From Melioribacteraceae bacterium (GTDB lineage: Bacteria; Bacteroidota; Ignavibacteria; Ignavibacteriales; Melioribacteraceae), in the NCBI GenBank assembly GCA_016342755.1, contig JAEINS010000007.1:1-64000 (forward strand): a DNA stretch of 64,000 bases, in the 5' to 3' direction. Every line of letters begins with the position of its first letter. Within the stretch, counting starts at the first letter, position 1. This document shows, one piece after another, positions 26,594-35,328 of this stretch. The notes under the pieces were generated by a model. That model was not told where the DNA came from. It saw only the letters and a program-made list of their open reading frames with translations, and did no database searches. Position numbers and translations under genes: made by a program.

Positions 26594-28657
26594 ATGAAGA
26601 AGTTATTAGTCCTTTTCCTTTTTACCCTGTTTAGTTTAACATCAGCTCAAAGTTTTAATATTGAGCATAATGAAATAATTGATTCCAATATTGTTCTTAA
26701 ACCGGAATTTCAGCATAAAGCTATAAATCAGGTAGTTACTCAAATTCTTTCCAGATATCATTATAAGAAGATTGCAATTAATGATTCACTCTCATCTATA
26801 ATTTTTGATAATTATATAAAATCGTATGATAACGGCCGGTATTATTTTTTAAAAGCTGATATAGATGAATTTGAAAAATATAGATTTGAAATTGATAATA
26901 ATCTTTATTCCGGAAAACTTGATCCTGCATTTGATATTTATAACAGATACAAAAAGCGCCTTGATGAACGAATGGATTATGTTCAGAAAGCTTTAGAAAA
27001 CGAGTTCGATTATTCAAAAGATGAATATTATGTTCCCGACCGAAAGCAAATGGAATGGGCTTTATCATCAGCGGAACTGGATGATATTTGGAGAAAACGT
27101 TTAAAAAGTGATGCTCTGAATAAAAAATTAAGTAAAGATGATTGGGAAACAATACAGAAAGCATTAAAAAGACGATACCAAAATTATCATAAACTAATTC
27201 TTCAATATCAGCCGGAAGATGTTTTTCAATTATATCTGAACGCATTTGCCGAAGCCGTTGATCCGCATACAAATTATCTTTCTCCAAAAAACTCGGAACA
27301 GTTTGATATAAGTATGAATCTTTCACTTGAAGGTATTGGCGCTTCTTTAAGACTGATTGATGACTACACAACTATAGCCGAAATTATTCCGGGCGGACCG
27401 GCTTTTAAAAGTAAAGATCTTCATCCGGATGATAGAATTGTTGCTGTTTCGCAAGGTGATACAACTGAATTTGTAGACGTAATTGGCTGGAGAATTGATG
27501 ATACAGTACAGCAAATACGCGGTAAAAAAGGAACAGTAGTTAGATTAAGAGTTTTACGGGCTGATAAAAGTATAAGCGAAGCAACTGATATAGTGCGTTT
27601 AGTTCGTGATAAAGTTAAACTTGAAGAACGAGCCGCAAGTAAAGAAGTAATTCAGATTGACGAAGACGGTGTAAATTTTAAATTGGGGATTATAAAAATC
27701 CCGACATTTTATTTGGATTTTGCCGCAAAGTCTAAAGGTGATATAGATTATAGAAGTACAACACGCGATATTAAAAAATTATTAACTGAACTTAAAGAAG
27801 AAAAAGTTGATGGAGTTATTATAGATTTAAGAAACAATGGCGGCGGATCACTTGACGAAGCAATTCAGATGACCGGATTGTTTGTTGATGAAGGACCAAT
27901 TGTTCAGATAAAAAGCTCTGATAGTAAAATAGAAGTTGGTGAAGATCCGGATGCCGGAATTTTTTATGATGGTCCTTTAGCTGTAATGGTTAATAAATAT
28001 TCTGCTTCAGCCTCTGAAATTTTTTCTGCCGCAATTCAGGATTACGGACGCGGAATTATAATTGGCGAACAAACTTTTGGAAAAGGGACTGTACAGAATT
28101 TAGTAGATCTTAAGAAATTTGTGCCGATAACCGATAAAGAAAAAATTGGCAAACTTAAATTAACTATAGCTAAATTTTATAGAGTAAATGGAAATTCAAC
28201 ACAGCATCGCGGAGTAATTCCTGATATAAAATTCCCTAGTGCTTTAGATCCTTCGGAATATGGCGAAAGTTCGCAGCCAAGCGCATTGCCTTATGATAAC
28301 ATAAAATCTTCAAATTTTCAGAAATATGGAAATCTGTCTGAAATAATTAAAATGCTAATGGCAAAACATTCAGATCGGATTAAGAATAATCAGGAATTCA
28401 AATATTTAGCTGAGGATATTTCACTTTATAAGGAAAATATAAAGAAAAAGGAATTTTCTTTAAATGAAGATATACGTAAGCAGGAAAGAGAAAAAAACGA
28501 AGATCGTAAAAAAGAAAGAGAAAATGCTAGAAATATAACTGTTAAGGATAAAGAAGAAGTTCCCATAAAAGATATGAAGATTGATGATCCATTATTAGAA
28601 GAAAGCGGACATATTTTAGCGGATATGATTTTTGAGATAAATTCGAAAGTTAAATGA
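26594..28657 (+). CDS. prc: Tail-specific (C-terminal processing) protease, S41 family
   Basis: This periplasmic serine protease degrades or trims proteins at their C-termini. It has a signal peptide (MKKLLVLFLFTLFSLTSAQS), an N-terminal helical domain, a PDZ domain (about 240-340, with GIGASLRLID and IIPGGPAFKSKDL) and the S41 domain. Catalytic S472 (YSASASE) and K497 (TFGKG) keep the usual 25-residue spacing. A charged lysine/glutamate-rich region (about 620-660) precedes the C-terminus. Length 687 suits the Prc type rather than the shorter CtpA. Its stop overlaps a possible start of the next gene. Confidence 0.95.
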   Translation: MKKLLVLFLFTLFSLTSAQSFNIEHNEIIDSNIVLKPEFQHKAINQVVTQILSRYHYKKIAINDSLSSIIFDNYIKSYDNGRYYFLKADIDEFEKYRFEIDNNLYSGKLDPAFDIYNRYKKRLDERMDYVQKALENEFDYSKDEYYVPDRKQMEWALSSAELDDIWRKRLKSDALNKKLSKDDWETIQKALKRRYQNYHKLILQYQPEDVFQLYLNAFAEAVDPHTNYLSPKNSEQFDISMNLSLEGIGASLRLIDDYTTIAEIIPGGPAFKSKDLHPDDRIVAVSQGDTTEFVDVIGWRIDDTVQQIRGKKGTVVRLRVLRADKSISEATDIVRLVRDKVKLEERAASKEVIQIDEDGVNFKLGIIKIPTFYLDFAAKSKGDIDYRSTTRDIKKLLTELKEEKVDGVIIDLRNNGGGSLDEAIQMTGLFVDEGPIVQIKSSDSKIEVGEDPDAGIFYDGPLAVMVNKYSASASEIFSAAIQDYGRGIIIGEQTFGKGTVQNLVDLKKFVPITDKEKIGKLKLTIAKFYRVNGNSTQHRGVIPDIKFPSALDPSEYGESSQPSALPYDNIKSSNFQKYGNLSEIIKMLMAKHSDRIKNNQEFKYLAEDISLYKENIKKKEFSLNEDIRKQEREKNEDRKKERENARNITVKDKEEVPIKDMKIDDPLLEESGHILADMIFEINSKVK

Positions 28658-28701
28658 TTTTTAGTGCCGGCACTGCCGGAACAATTTTGGAGAACCATTT
28701 A

Positions 28702-29169
28702 TTGTCAAAAACAAACGCTGTTAGAATTTTAGAAAAAAGTAAAATAGATTTTACAATTGCGGAATATGAAGTTGATGAAGAAGCTTTAGACGCCGTTTCA
28801 GTGGCAAATAAAATTAAGGCTGAAATAGAAACCGTATTTAAAACTTTAATTGCGCAAGGCGATAAAAACGGAATTAATGTATTTGTTATTCCCGGTAATT
28901 ATGAACTTGATCTTAAAAAAGCTGCAAAAATAAGCGGAAACAAGAAAATTGAAATGATAAAGATGAAAGAACTTCTTCCGCTTACAGGATATATTAGAGG
29001 CGGATGTTCTCCAATAGGAATGAAAAAAACATACCCGACTTACATTGATGAAACTTCGCAGTTATTTAATAAGATTTATGTGAGTGGCGGAATTAGAGGA
29101 ATGCAGATCTGTTTAAAAAGTGATGATCTATTAAATGTAGTTTCGGCAGAGTATTCAGATTTAGTTTAA
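28702..29169 (+). CDS. ybaK: YbaK/EbsC-type aminoacyl-tRNA deacylase
   Basis: YbaK hydrolyses Cys-tRNA(Pro) mischarged by prolyl-tRNA synthetase. Family stretches are KTNAVRILEKSKIDF, AEIETVFKTLIAQGD, VFVIPGNYELDLKKAAK and GYIRGGCSPIGMKK, which holds the G(x)GGCSP loop. I chose TTG at 28702, which has GGAG upstream and gives the usual N-terminus. An ATG at 28654 overlapping the prc stop would add 16 atypical residues but cannot be excluded. A second YbaK-fold gene lies at 54586-55059. Confidence 0.9.
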   Translation: MSKTNAVRILEKSKIDFTIAEYEVDEEALDAVSVANKIKAEIETVFKTLIAQGDKNGINVFVIPGNYELDLKKAAKISGNKKIEMIKMKELLPLTGYIRGGCSPIGMKKTYPTYIDETSQLFNKIYVSGGIRGMQICLKSDDLLNVVSAEYSDLV

Positions 29170-29318
29170 ATCATTAGCTCAATAAAACTAATAGTTGATT
29201 AAACAATTAGTTAATCGGATAAAATTTTTGTTATTACTATAACAATTTATTAACCCGAAACATTTTATTTTAAAGAATTATTTATTAAATTTGGAAGCTA
29301 AACAATAAGGAGTTAATA

Positions 29319-29480
29319 ATGGCTAAAACCCAAACATTTGCAGATAAATCAAAAAGTAAAAAAACTGCAGGTTTAAACGTAAAAGTTATAAAAACAGTTA
29401 AAAGCGAAAAAGGTTCTTATAAGTTTCAAGAAACTTACGTAAAAATCGACGATATTGGTCAGGTTACAGATATTAAATAA
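29319..29480 (+). CDS. 53-residue DUF4295-like protein, possible ribosomal protein
   Basis: The ORF begins MAKTQTFADKSKSK, continues KVIKTVKSEKGSYKFQETYV and ends QVTDIK. It has AAGGAG five to ten bases upstream and a terminator directly after the stop, so it is a genuine monocistronic small gene. The MAK start, KVIK.VKS..G.Y.F.E core and size resemble DUF4295 of Bacteroidota, which usually sits beside the rpmB-rpmG ribosomal genes. From memory, that family has been seen in a Flavobacterium ribosome structure as an extra large-subunit protein. Homology here is judged by eye only. Confidence 0.7.
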   Translation: MAKTQTFADKSKSKKTAGLNVKVIKTVKSEKGSYKFQETYVKIDDIGQVTDIK

Positions 29481-29505
29481 AAGGCGGTTTTTGCCGCTTT
29501 TTCAT
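29481..29505 (+). terminator. Terminator after the DUF4295-like gene
   Basis: GGCGG pairs with CCGCT across a T-rich loop and is followed by TTTTTC, directly after the TAA stop. Confidence 0.8.
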
Positions 29506-29667
29506 TTCTAAAAGTACTTCTAATTAACTTGTAAAAGTTAAAAATAATTTTATTTTATTCTACAGCAGGTATTTCAGGGAGTTTTCCCTTTATATAAATT
29601 TTATGACTAGTAATTATTATTTCTGTGGGAATCTGATTTAATATGGATTACTTTGAAAGGCAGGTTT

Positions 29668-31029
29668 ATGATGATTTTGGAAAAAAAATTAAAATTTTAT
29701 GGTTTAAAAGATCTCGAAAAGATTCCGCAATTTAACCAATTGCCGGAAGAACAAAAATTTGAAACTAAAGTTGTTTCTCACGTTTTACCTTTCCGTACAA
29801 ATAATTATATAGTTGAAGAACTCATAGATTGGAACAACATTCCAGCTGATCCGATGTTTCAGCTTACTTTTATGCAGAAGGGAATGTTAGCGAATGATCA
29901 TTTTAACAGAATGGCCGATGCTTTAAGAAGGGATCTCTCAAAAGAAGAACTAAAAGAAATTGCTGATGATATTCGCAGAGAGATGAATCCCCATCCTGCC
30001 GGACAAGCAGTAGCAAATGTTCCTGTTTTAGATGACGAACCGGTTGCGGGTGTTCAGCATAAATATAGAGAAACATGTTTAGTCTTCCCAACTGGCGGGC
30101 AAACTTGCCACGCATACTGTACATTCTGTTTTAGATGGGCGCAGTTTGTAAATATGGATGATCTTCAGTTTGCAACTGATGAATCGAAAAGATTTCAGCA
30201 GTACCTTAAAGAACATAAAGAAATATCAGATGTTCTTTTTACCGGCGGCGATCCAATGGTAATGTCTTATCAGAAATTGAATGCTTACATTGAACCTTTG
30301 TTAGGTCCGGAATTTGACCATATTAAGAACATTAGAATTGGCACAAAATCACTTACTTACTGGCCTTACAAATATGTAACTGATAAAGATGCTGATAAAA
30401 TTATTGATCTGTTTGATAGAGTAGTTGATTCAGGTAAACATTTAGCAATCATGGCACATGTAAATCATCACGTTGAGCTTTCAACAGATGTTGTAAACGA
30501 AGCTATTAGAAGAATTAAAAAGACCGGTGCTCAGATTAGAACACAGTCTCCATTAATTCAGCATATAAATGATGACAGTAAAGTTTGGTCAACAATGTGG
30601 AAAAAACAGGTAAATCTTGGTTTAATTCCTTATTATTTCTTTGTAGAAAGAGATACCGGACCTAAAAATTATTTTGCGGTTCCGTTACATAGAGCCGTAG
30701 ATATTTTCCGCGATGCTTATTCAGAAGTTTCAGGGTTATGCAGAACTGTTAGAGGACCTTCAATGTCAGCAACTCCCGGTAAAATTCAGGTTGAAGGTAT
30801 TACAGAAATAAATGGTGAAAAAGCTTTTGTATTAAATTTTCTTCAAGGAAGAAATGCAAAATGGGTGAAAAATCCTTTCTTTGCTAAATATGATGAAGAT
30901 GCAATTTGGCTTGATGATCTAAAACCATTTTTTGGTGATAAATTTTTCTTTGAAAAAGAATTAGACGAATTTATTCAGAAGAAAACAGATCAATTAGGTA
31001 AGAATGATATACATGTAGTAAACTTTTAG
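29668..31029 (+). CDS. KamA-family radical SAM protein (lysine 2,3-aminomutase-like)
   Basis: The radical-SAM cluster motif CHAYCTFC (cysteines 147, 151, 154) and the GGDP loop are intact, and LRTVRGPSMSATPGK-like sequence near the C-terminus lies where the family binds PLP. Lysine 2,3-aminomutase converts L-lysine to beta-lysine, but KamA relatives have varied substrates and this member is longer (453 residues). The ATG at 29668 with AAAGG upstream was chosen over an earlier TTG. It stands alone; no lysine-fermentation or EF-P modification gene is adjacent, so the substrate is open. Confidence 0.85.
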   Translation: MMILEKKLKFYGLKDLEKIPQFNQLPEEQKFETKVVSHVLPFRTNNYIVEELIDWNNIPADPMFQLTFMQKGMLANDHFNRMADALRRDLSKEELKEIADDIRREMNPHPAGQAVANVPVLDDEPVAGVQHKYRETCLVFPTGGQTCHAYCTFCFRWAQFVNMDDLQFATDESKRFQQYLKEHKEISDVLFTGGDPMVMSYQKLNAYIEPLLGPEFDHIKNIRIGTKSLTYWPYKYVTDKDADKIIDLFDRVVDSGKHLAIMAHVNHHVELSTDVVNEAIRRIKKTGAQIRTQSPLIQHINDDSKVWSTMWKKQVNLGLIPYYFFVERDTGPKNYFAVPLHRAVDIFRDAYSEVSGLCRTVRGPSMSATPGKIQVEGITEINGEKAFVLNFLQGRNAKWVKNPFFAKYDEDAIWLDDLKPFFGDKFFFEKELDEFIQKKTDQLGKNDIHVVNF

Positions 31030-31035
31030 ATAAAG

Positions 31036-31068
31036 AAAAGGCTGTCGAAAACGACAGCCTTTTTTATT
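31036..31068. terminator. Bidirectional terminator between kamA-like and nfu genes
   Basis: AAAGGCTGTCG pairs perfectly with CGACAGCCTTT across an AAAA loop, with T-runs on both strands. The flanking genes converge on it. Confidence 0.9.
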
Positions 31069-31609
31069 AACCCGGAATAACTTCTATTCCCGGATGAATT
31101 TCATGCTGTAATAAATTTTGAATTGCTACTAAAGTACCTCTTATTGCGCTTGGACAGCTTCCACAGGCACCCTGATAACGAATTGAAAGTGTTAATCCAT
31201 CTAATCCTAAAACTTCCATTCCGCCGCCGTCATTTGCTAATGCGGGCCTTACTCTTTGATCAAGCACAGTGTTTATCTTCTTTAATAGTTCAGTCTCTTC
31301 TTCAGAACCGGCTTCAACTTCTTCTTCAGCCGGAATCGATGTTTTCTCAAATCCGCTTATAAGTTTCGCAAATTCTTTTTGAATTGCGGACCAGTTTACT
31401 TCGGGTGTTTTTTCGATAGTTACAAATTTATCCATGTAAAAAACTGAAACAACTCCTTCTATTTCAAAAACTTCTTTTGCTAACGGATCGGCCTGAGCAT
31501 CTTCTTTACTTTTAAATGATCTTGTCTCTCTTTCCAGCAGTTTTTCGTTAAGTATAAATTTTAATGCCTGTGGATTTGGAGTTAGATCAACATCTTGTAC
31601 TATTAACAT
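31067..31609 (-). CDS. NfuA-like Fe-S cluster carrier (Nfu_N + NifU C-terminal domain)
   Basis: It is likely to carry and deliver Fe-S clusters. The N-terminal Nfu_N domain (VDLTPNPQALKFILNEKLL to IEGVVSVFYMDKFVTI) is followed by an acidic linker (about 95-110) and the NifU C-terminal domain with the cluster-binding CGSC motif (GACGSCPSA). Length 180 is normal. It could serve the radical SAM protein encoded just beyond the shared terminator, but the genes are convergent, so this is only a suggestion. Confidence 0.93.
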   Translation of the reverse strand: MLIVQDVDLTPNPQALKFILNEKLLERETRSFKSKEDAQADPLAKEVFEIEGVVSVFYMDKFVTIEKTPEVNWSAIQKEFAKLISGFEKTSIPAEEEVEAGSEEETELLKKINTVLDQRVRPALANDGGGMEVLGLDGLTLSIRYQGACGSCPSAIRGTLVAIQNLLQHEIHPGIEVIPG

Positions 31610-31801
31610 GTTCTCTCCATTTATAAATAATTATTTTTTCAAATTTGACTCTAATTATAAAGAATATTGATCTGAGTAACAAATAAGGGGGAATTTTGAC
31701 TCTTGATTTAGAATAATTTGTGAGGCAGATCAAGTTTTAAAATATAGCTTCCGGTTCCGATAAATTCTGCTTGGCAGAATAACTCAGCCTGACATAAAAA
31801 A

Positions 31802-32476
31802 CTATCTATTATCAACCAGCAAAACAAACTCGCCTTTAAGAGATTTATCTTCTGCAATTTTAAGAATATCGGAAACAGTTCCGCGGTAAAATTTTTCTTC
31901 AGGCATTGTAAGTTTATAGGCAAGAACAATTTTTTGATGTTGTCCAAACAACTTTTTTATATCAGCCAAAATAGCTTTAAGTCTGTAAGGAGTTTCCATC
32001 AAAACAATAAGTTCGCACTTTTTTTTAAGATCTAGCAGTTCTTTTCTTCTTAAATCTTTTTTAGGAGAAAGCCATCCATAATGATAGAATTTTTCGAAAT
32101 CGAGATTTGAACCCATTAAAGCCGGAATTAATGAATTTGCTCCGGGAACAGGAATAACTTCAATTCCGGCAGCCAGACACTGATCTACTAAAATATGTCC
32201 CGGATCAGAAAAGAGGGGTGCGCCGCAATCCGAAATTTGAGCAACTTTTTTCCCTTCATTTATAAGTGAAATAATTTCTCTTGCGGATTCTTCTTCATTA
32301 TGTTCATTTAAAGAAATTAATTCTTTCTTAATTTCGTAGTGTGATAGAATGCGTCTGGCCTGTTTGTATTCTTCACAGGCAACTATATCAGCTTCTTTAA
32401 GAATTTTTAATGCTCTTAAAGTTATATCATCGTAATTACCAATTGGTGTTGAGACTATGTGGATTTGTTTTTTCAT
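31802..32476 (-). CDS. rsmI: RsmI-like SAM-dependent methyltransferase (short form)
   Basis: RsmI 2'-O-methylates C1402 of 16S rRNA. The tetrapyrrole-methylase fold is clear: HIVSTPIGNYDDITLRALKI, CEEYKQARRIL, ISDCGAPLFSDPGHILV and VPVPGANSLIPAL. At 224 residues it is shorter than E. coli RsmI (about 286) and lacks its C-terminal domain, and several family residues differ (STPIGNYDD for TPIGNLGD). It may be a divergent paralogue with another target. Confidence 0.8.
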   Translation of the reverse strand: MKKQIHIVSTPIGNYDDITLRALKILKEADIVACEEYKQARRILSHYEIKKELISLNEHNEEESAREIISLINEGKKVAQISDCGAPLFSDPGHILVDQCLAAGIEVIPVPGANSLIPALMGSNLDFEKFYHYGWLSPKKDLRRKELLDLKKKCELIVLMETPYRLKAILADIKKLFGQHQKIVLAYKLTMPEEKFYRGTVSDILKIAEDKSLKGEFVLLVDNR

Positions 32477-32490
32477 TTAGATAAAAAGAC

Positions 32491-32511
32491 GACATCTTTT
32501 TTTAAGATGTC
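32491..32511 (-). terminator. Hairpin between proS and rsmI-like genes
   Basis: GACATCTT pairs with AAGATGTC across a 5-nt T loop in a 46-bp gap. It can form on either strand. It has no long T-run on the minus side, so partial termination or processing is as likely as full termination. Confidence 0.5.
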
Positions 32512-32522
32512 ATCTTTAAAAA

Positions 32523-34211
32523 TCATCCTAATATTTCTTTTAATTTATCTGAAAGTTCATTTAGTTTAACACTAAAACGCTCACCAGTTTTTCTAACTTT
32601 TATTTCAACTGAATCTTCTTTCAGACCCTTTTCTCCCACTACTACTTGAACCGGCATTCCCATTAAATCAGCATCATTAAATTTGAATCCGGCAGAAGCA
32701 TCTAAACGGTCATCAAAAAGTACTTCATAACCAGTCTGTTTTAATTCATTATAAAGTTTTTCGCTAGTTTCTTTCACATTCTCTTTTTTCATATTAAGAC
32801 CTAAAAGATGAATATGAAACGGAGCTAATTCTTTATTCCATTGAATACCTCTTTCATCGTGGTTCTGCTCAAGATAACAAGCCATAACACGTTCAACACC
32901 AATTCCGTAACTTCCCATTATAATTGGTTTTTCTTTCCCGTCCTCATCAATAAAAGTTGCTCCAAGTGCCTCCGAGTATTTTGTACCAAGTTTGAAAATG
33001 TGTCCAAGTTCAATTGCTTTGAATACTTCTAAAGTTCCATCATCGTTTATTGTTCTTTCACCAGTCTGTACAGTACGAAGATCAAAATATTCAACTTTTT
33101 CAACATCACGCTGGAAATCAATTCCGCCAATGTGGTAACTGTTTTTATTAGCACCGCTGAACATATTGTTAGCATCTTTAAGACGCAAGTCAGCTATAAT
33201 TCTATGTTTGAAACCTATTGGTCCAATTGAACCGGCATCAGCACCGGTTATTTCCTTTAGTTCTTCTGCATGTCCCGGACGAACTTGTCCGCCAAGAACT
33301 GAATCCAATTTCATTTCATTTACTTCATCATTGCCAAGCATCAATACTAATACCGGGTTTTCGTCATGTATATAAACTCTTGACTTTGCACACTGAGTTT
33401 CATCAATCTTTAAAAATTCACAAAGTTCATCAATTGATTTTACATCAGGTGTATGAATTTCTTCAAGCTCTTTACTTTCATCACAACGTTTTGCCCCTTC
33501 TACAATTGACTGTGCAACCTCAACGTTTGCGGCGTAGCCGGTTTCTTCGCAGTATGCAACTGTATCTTCACCAGCATCAGACTGAACCATAAATTCTTCA
33601 GATTTGCTTCCGCCCATTGCACCGCTTGCAGCTCCAACAACAAAATATTTTATTCCGCATTTATCGAATATATTTCTATAAGCTTTTTCAAGACCTGCAT
33701 AAGCAACATCTAAATCTTCCCAGCTTTTATCAAATGTATACGCATCCTTCATTAAAAATTGTCTGCCGCGAATAACACCGCTTCTTGGGCGGGCTTCGTT
33801 CCTAAATTTAGTTTGTATCTGATACCACATTTGCGGCATATCTTTATACGATTTTAATTCACCTTTTGCATGATAGGCCATAATTTCTTCATGAGTCGGA
33901 GCTAAGACATAATCACGGTTTTGAATGTGAAATAATGTATCGCCAAAAGCTTCAACACGATTTGTCTGTTCCCATATCTCTTTAGGATTAAGTGCGGGTA
34001 AATGAAATTCCTGTCCTCCAACTGCATCCATTTCTTTTCTAATTATATCAGAGATTTTTTTTACAACTTTATAACCGGCGGGTAAAAAGCTATATATACC
34101 GGCTGATAACATTCTAACTAATCCTGCTCTAATCATTAAAACGTGACTTGGAATAACCGCATCTGCAGGAACTTCTTTAAGAGTTGGAACAAAAGACTTG
34201 CTTAATTTCAT
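32523..34211 (-). CDS. proS: Prolyl-tRNA synthetase (bacterial type with insertion domain)
   Basis: It charges tRNA-Pro. Class II motifs are visible: motif 2 with RNEARPRSGVIRGRQFLMKD and motif 3 with GSYGIGVERVMAC, plus the anticodon-binding domain (HLLGLNMKKENVKE). An editing-type INS domain lies between (about 225-380, including GGQVRPGHAEEL). I chose the ATG at 34209-34211, giving MKLSKSFVPTLKE and 562 residues. The open frame extends 43 codons further upstream but that part is not family-like. Confidence 0.97.
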   Translation of the reverse strand: MKLSKSFVPTLKEVPADAVIPSHVLMIRAGLVRMLSAGIYSFLPAGYKVVKKISDIIRKEMDAVGGQEFHLPALNPKEIWEQTNRVEAFGDTLFHIQNRDYVLAPTHEEIMAYHAKGELKSYKDMPQMWYQIQTKFRNEARPRSGVIRGRQFLMKDAYTFDKSWEDLDVAYAGLEKAYRNIFDKCGIKYFVVGAASGAMGGSKSEEFMVQSDAGEDTVAYCEETGYAANVEVAQSIVEGAKRCDESKELEEIHTPDVKSIDELCEFLKIDETQCAKSRVYIHDENPVLVLMLGNDEVNEMKLDSVLGGQVRPGHAEELKEITGADAGSIGPIGFKHRIIADLRLKDANNMFSGANKNSYHIGGIDFQRDVEKVEYFDLRTVQTGERTINDDGTLEVFKAIELGHIFKLGTKYSEALGATFIDEDGKEKPIIMGSYGIGVERVMACYLEQNHDERGIQWNKELAPFHIHLLGLNMKKENVKETSEKLYNELKQTGYEVLFDDRLDASAGFKFNDADLMGMPVQVVVGEKGLKEDSVEIKVRKTGERFSVKLNELSDKLKEILG

Positions 34212-34395
34212 TATAATATCATAATTTGTGAATAAATAAGTTACAAAAATAATGAAATGAAGATGCTTTTCAAAGGGGAATAATAAAAGAGATACTTTGA
34301 TTTGATGTGAAAACCGCTCTTCTGATTTTTGTTCTTTCATTTGTGATTAAGGAACAAAAATAAATACTGTCTGGAAAGTTGGTTACAGAATTATA

Positions 34396-35322
34396 CTAAA
34401 TTTCAAATCCCTGGTTGTTTCGTCGTTCCTGAATAAAATCAACCAGTTTTTTAAAAGATGCAATTTTCTGTTTCTCCATTCTTTTAGGCCGGGAATCAAA
34501 AGCTATATTAAGCCAGCGCAAGTTTAAATCAGTTCCAGATAGTTCAACAAGGTAAAAATACTTATCAGCATCAGAAAAAATAATCTCGGAAAGTTTTACA
34601 ACAGCTTCAATTGTACTAAAGGAATGTATGTTTCTATTATTGCAAATTGTAATTAAATGTTTAAACGAATCTTCTGAGAGCGTAGCCAGCTCAATAGCTT
34701 TTGTACACGCAGCTTTCATAAGATCTTCTTCATGGATCAATTTTAAGCTTTGATCTCCGCCAATTTTAAGAAGAGTTTCTATTTGCTCTAGAGGTTCAGT
34801 TGAGAGAGAACCATTTCTAAATACTCTTGCAATTAGAATATTCAAAGCAGCTCCGACTCCGTTTACTGCTTCTTTTCTAAATTTATTATTAATTCTAAAA
34901 TCCCGGGCAATCTTCAAAATCTCCGAATAATTACCCTCATTTATTAAACTATTAATTGGTGTATGCGGTTTATCAGAAACTGCTTTTACTAAATCGCCCC
35001 AGCCCTTATTAACAACTTCGCTTTCCTGATCGGCATTTTCAGCTTCCGGTTTTTTTTCTTCCTTTATCTGTTTTAATATTTCGTTCCTATCTTTTAAGGA
35101 AAGGATTGTAAGACTATTTTCAGTTAAGGTTTTAACAATTTTTGTCTGAAACAAATTATTTATTTTAAAGCTAATTAAAAGATCTTTCCCAATCTTACCC
35201 ATCTTGGGCGATGAAACAACGAGATCCTTATTCTCATTTCTTAAATTCCGTAATACTATTTTTAATTTATTTAGATCATCCGGCTTAATAATAACTGATA
35301 TTAACTTGAATTTATTTTCCAT
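34396..35322 (-). CDS. Hypothetical protein, 308 residues
   Basis: The N-terminal 90 residues look like an alpha/beta domain (KLISVIIKPDDLNKLKIVLR), followed by an acidic linker (EEKKPEAENADQESE) and a mostly helical C-terminal part with HEAT-like character. No signal peptide is seen and no family is recognised. It lies 6 bp downstream of the TPR/barrel gene and is probably co-transcribed with it. Confidence 0.65.
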   Translation of the reverse strand: MENKFKLISVIIKPDDLNKLKIVLRNLRNENKDLVVSSPKMGKIGKDLLISFKINNLFQTKIVKTLTENSLTILSLKDRNEILKQIKEEKKPEAENADQESEVVNKGWGDLVKAVSDKPHTPINSLINEGNYSEILKIARDFRINNKFRKEAVNGVGAALNILIARVFRNGSLSTEPLEQIETLLKIGGDQSLKLIHEEDLMKAACTKAIELATLSEDSFKHLITICNNRNIHSFSTIEAVVKLSEIIFSDADKYFYLVELSGTDLNLRWLNIAFDSRPKRMEKQKIASFKKLVDFIQERRNNQGFEI

Positions 35323-35328
35323 AAGAAT

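Noticed and set aside
26796-27371. 191-codon minus-strand ORF inside prc
   Set aside because: It lies fully antisense to the prc coding region, with no family features.
31708-31947. 79-codon minus-strand ORF overlapping the end of the rsmI-like gene
   Set aside because: It overlaps the clear methyltransferase frame and has the composition of an out-of-frame shadow.
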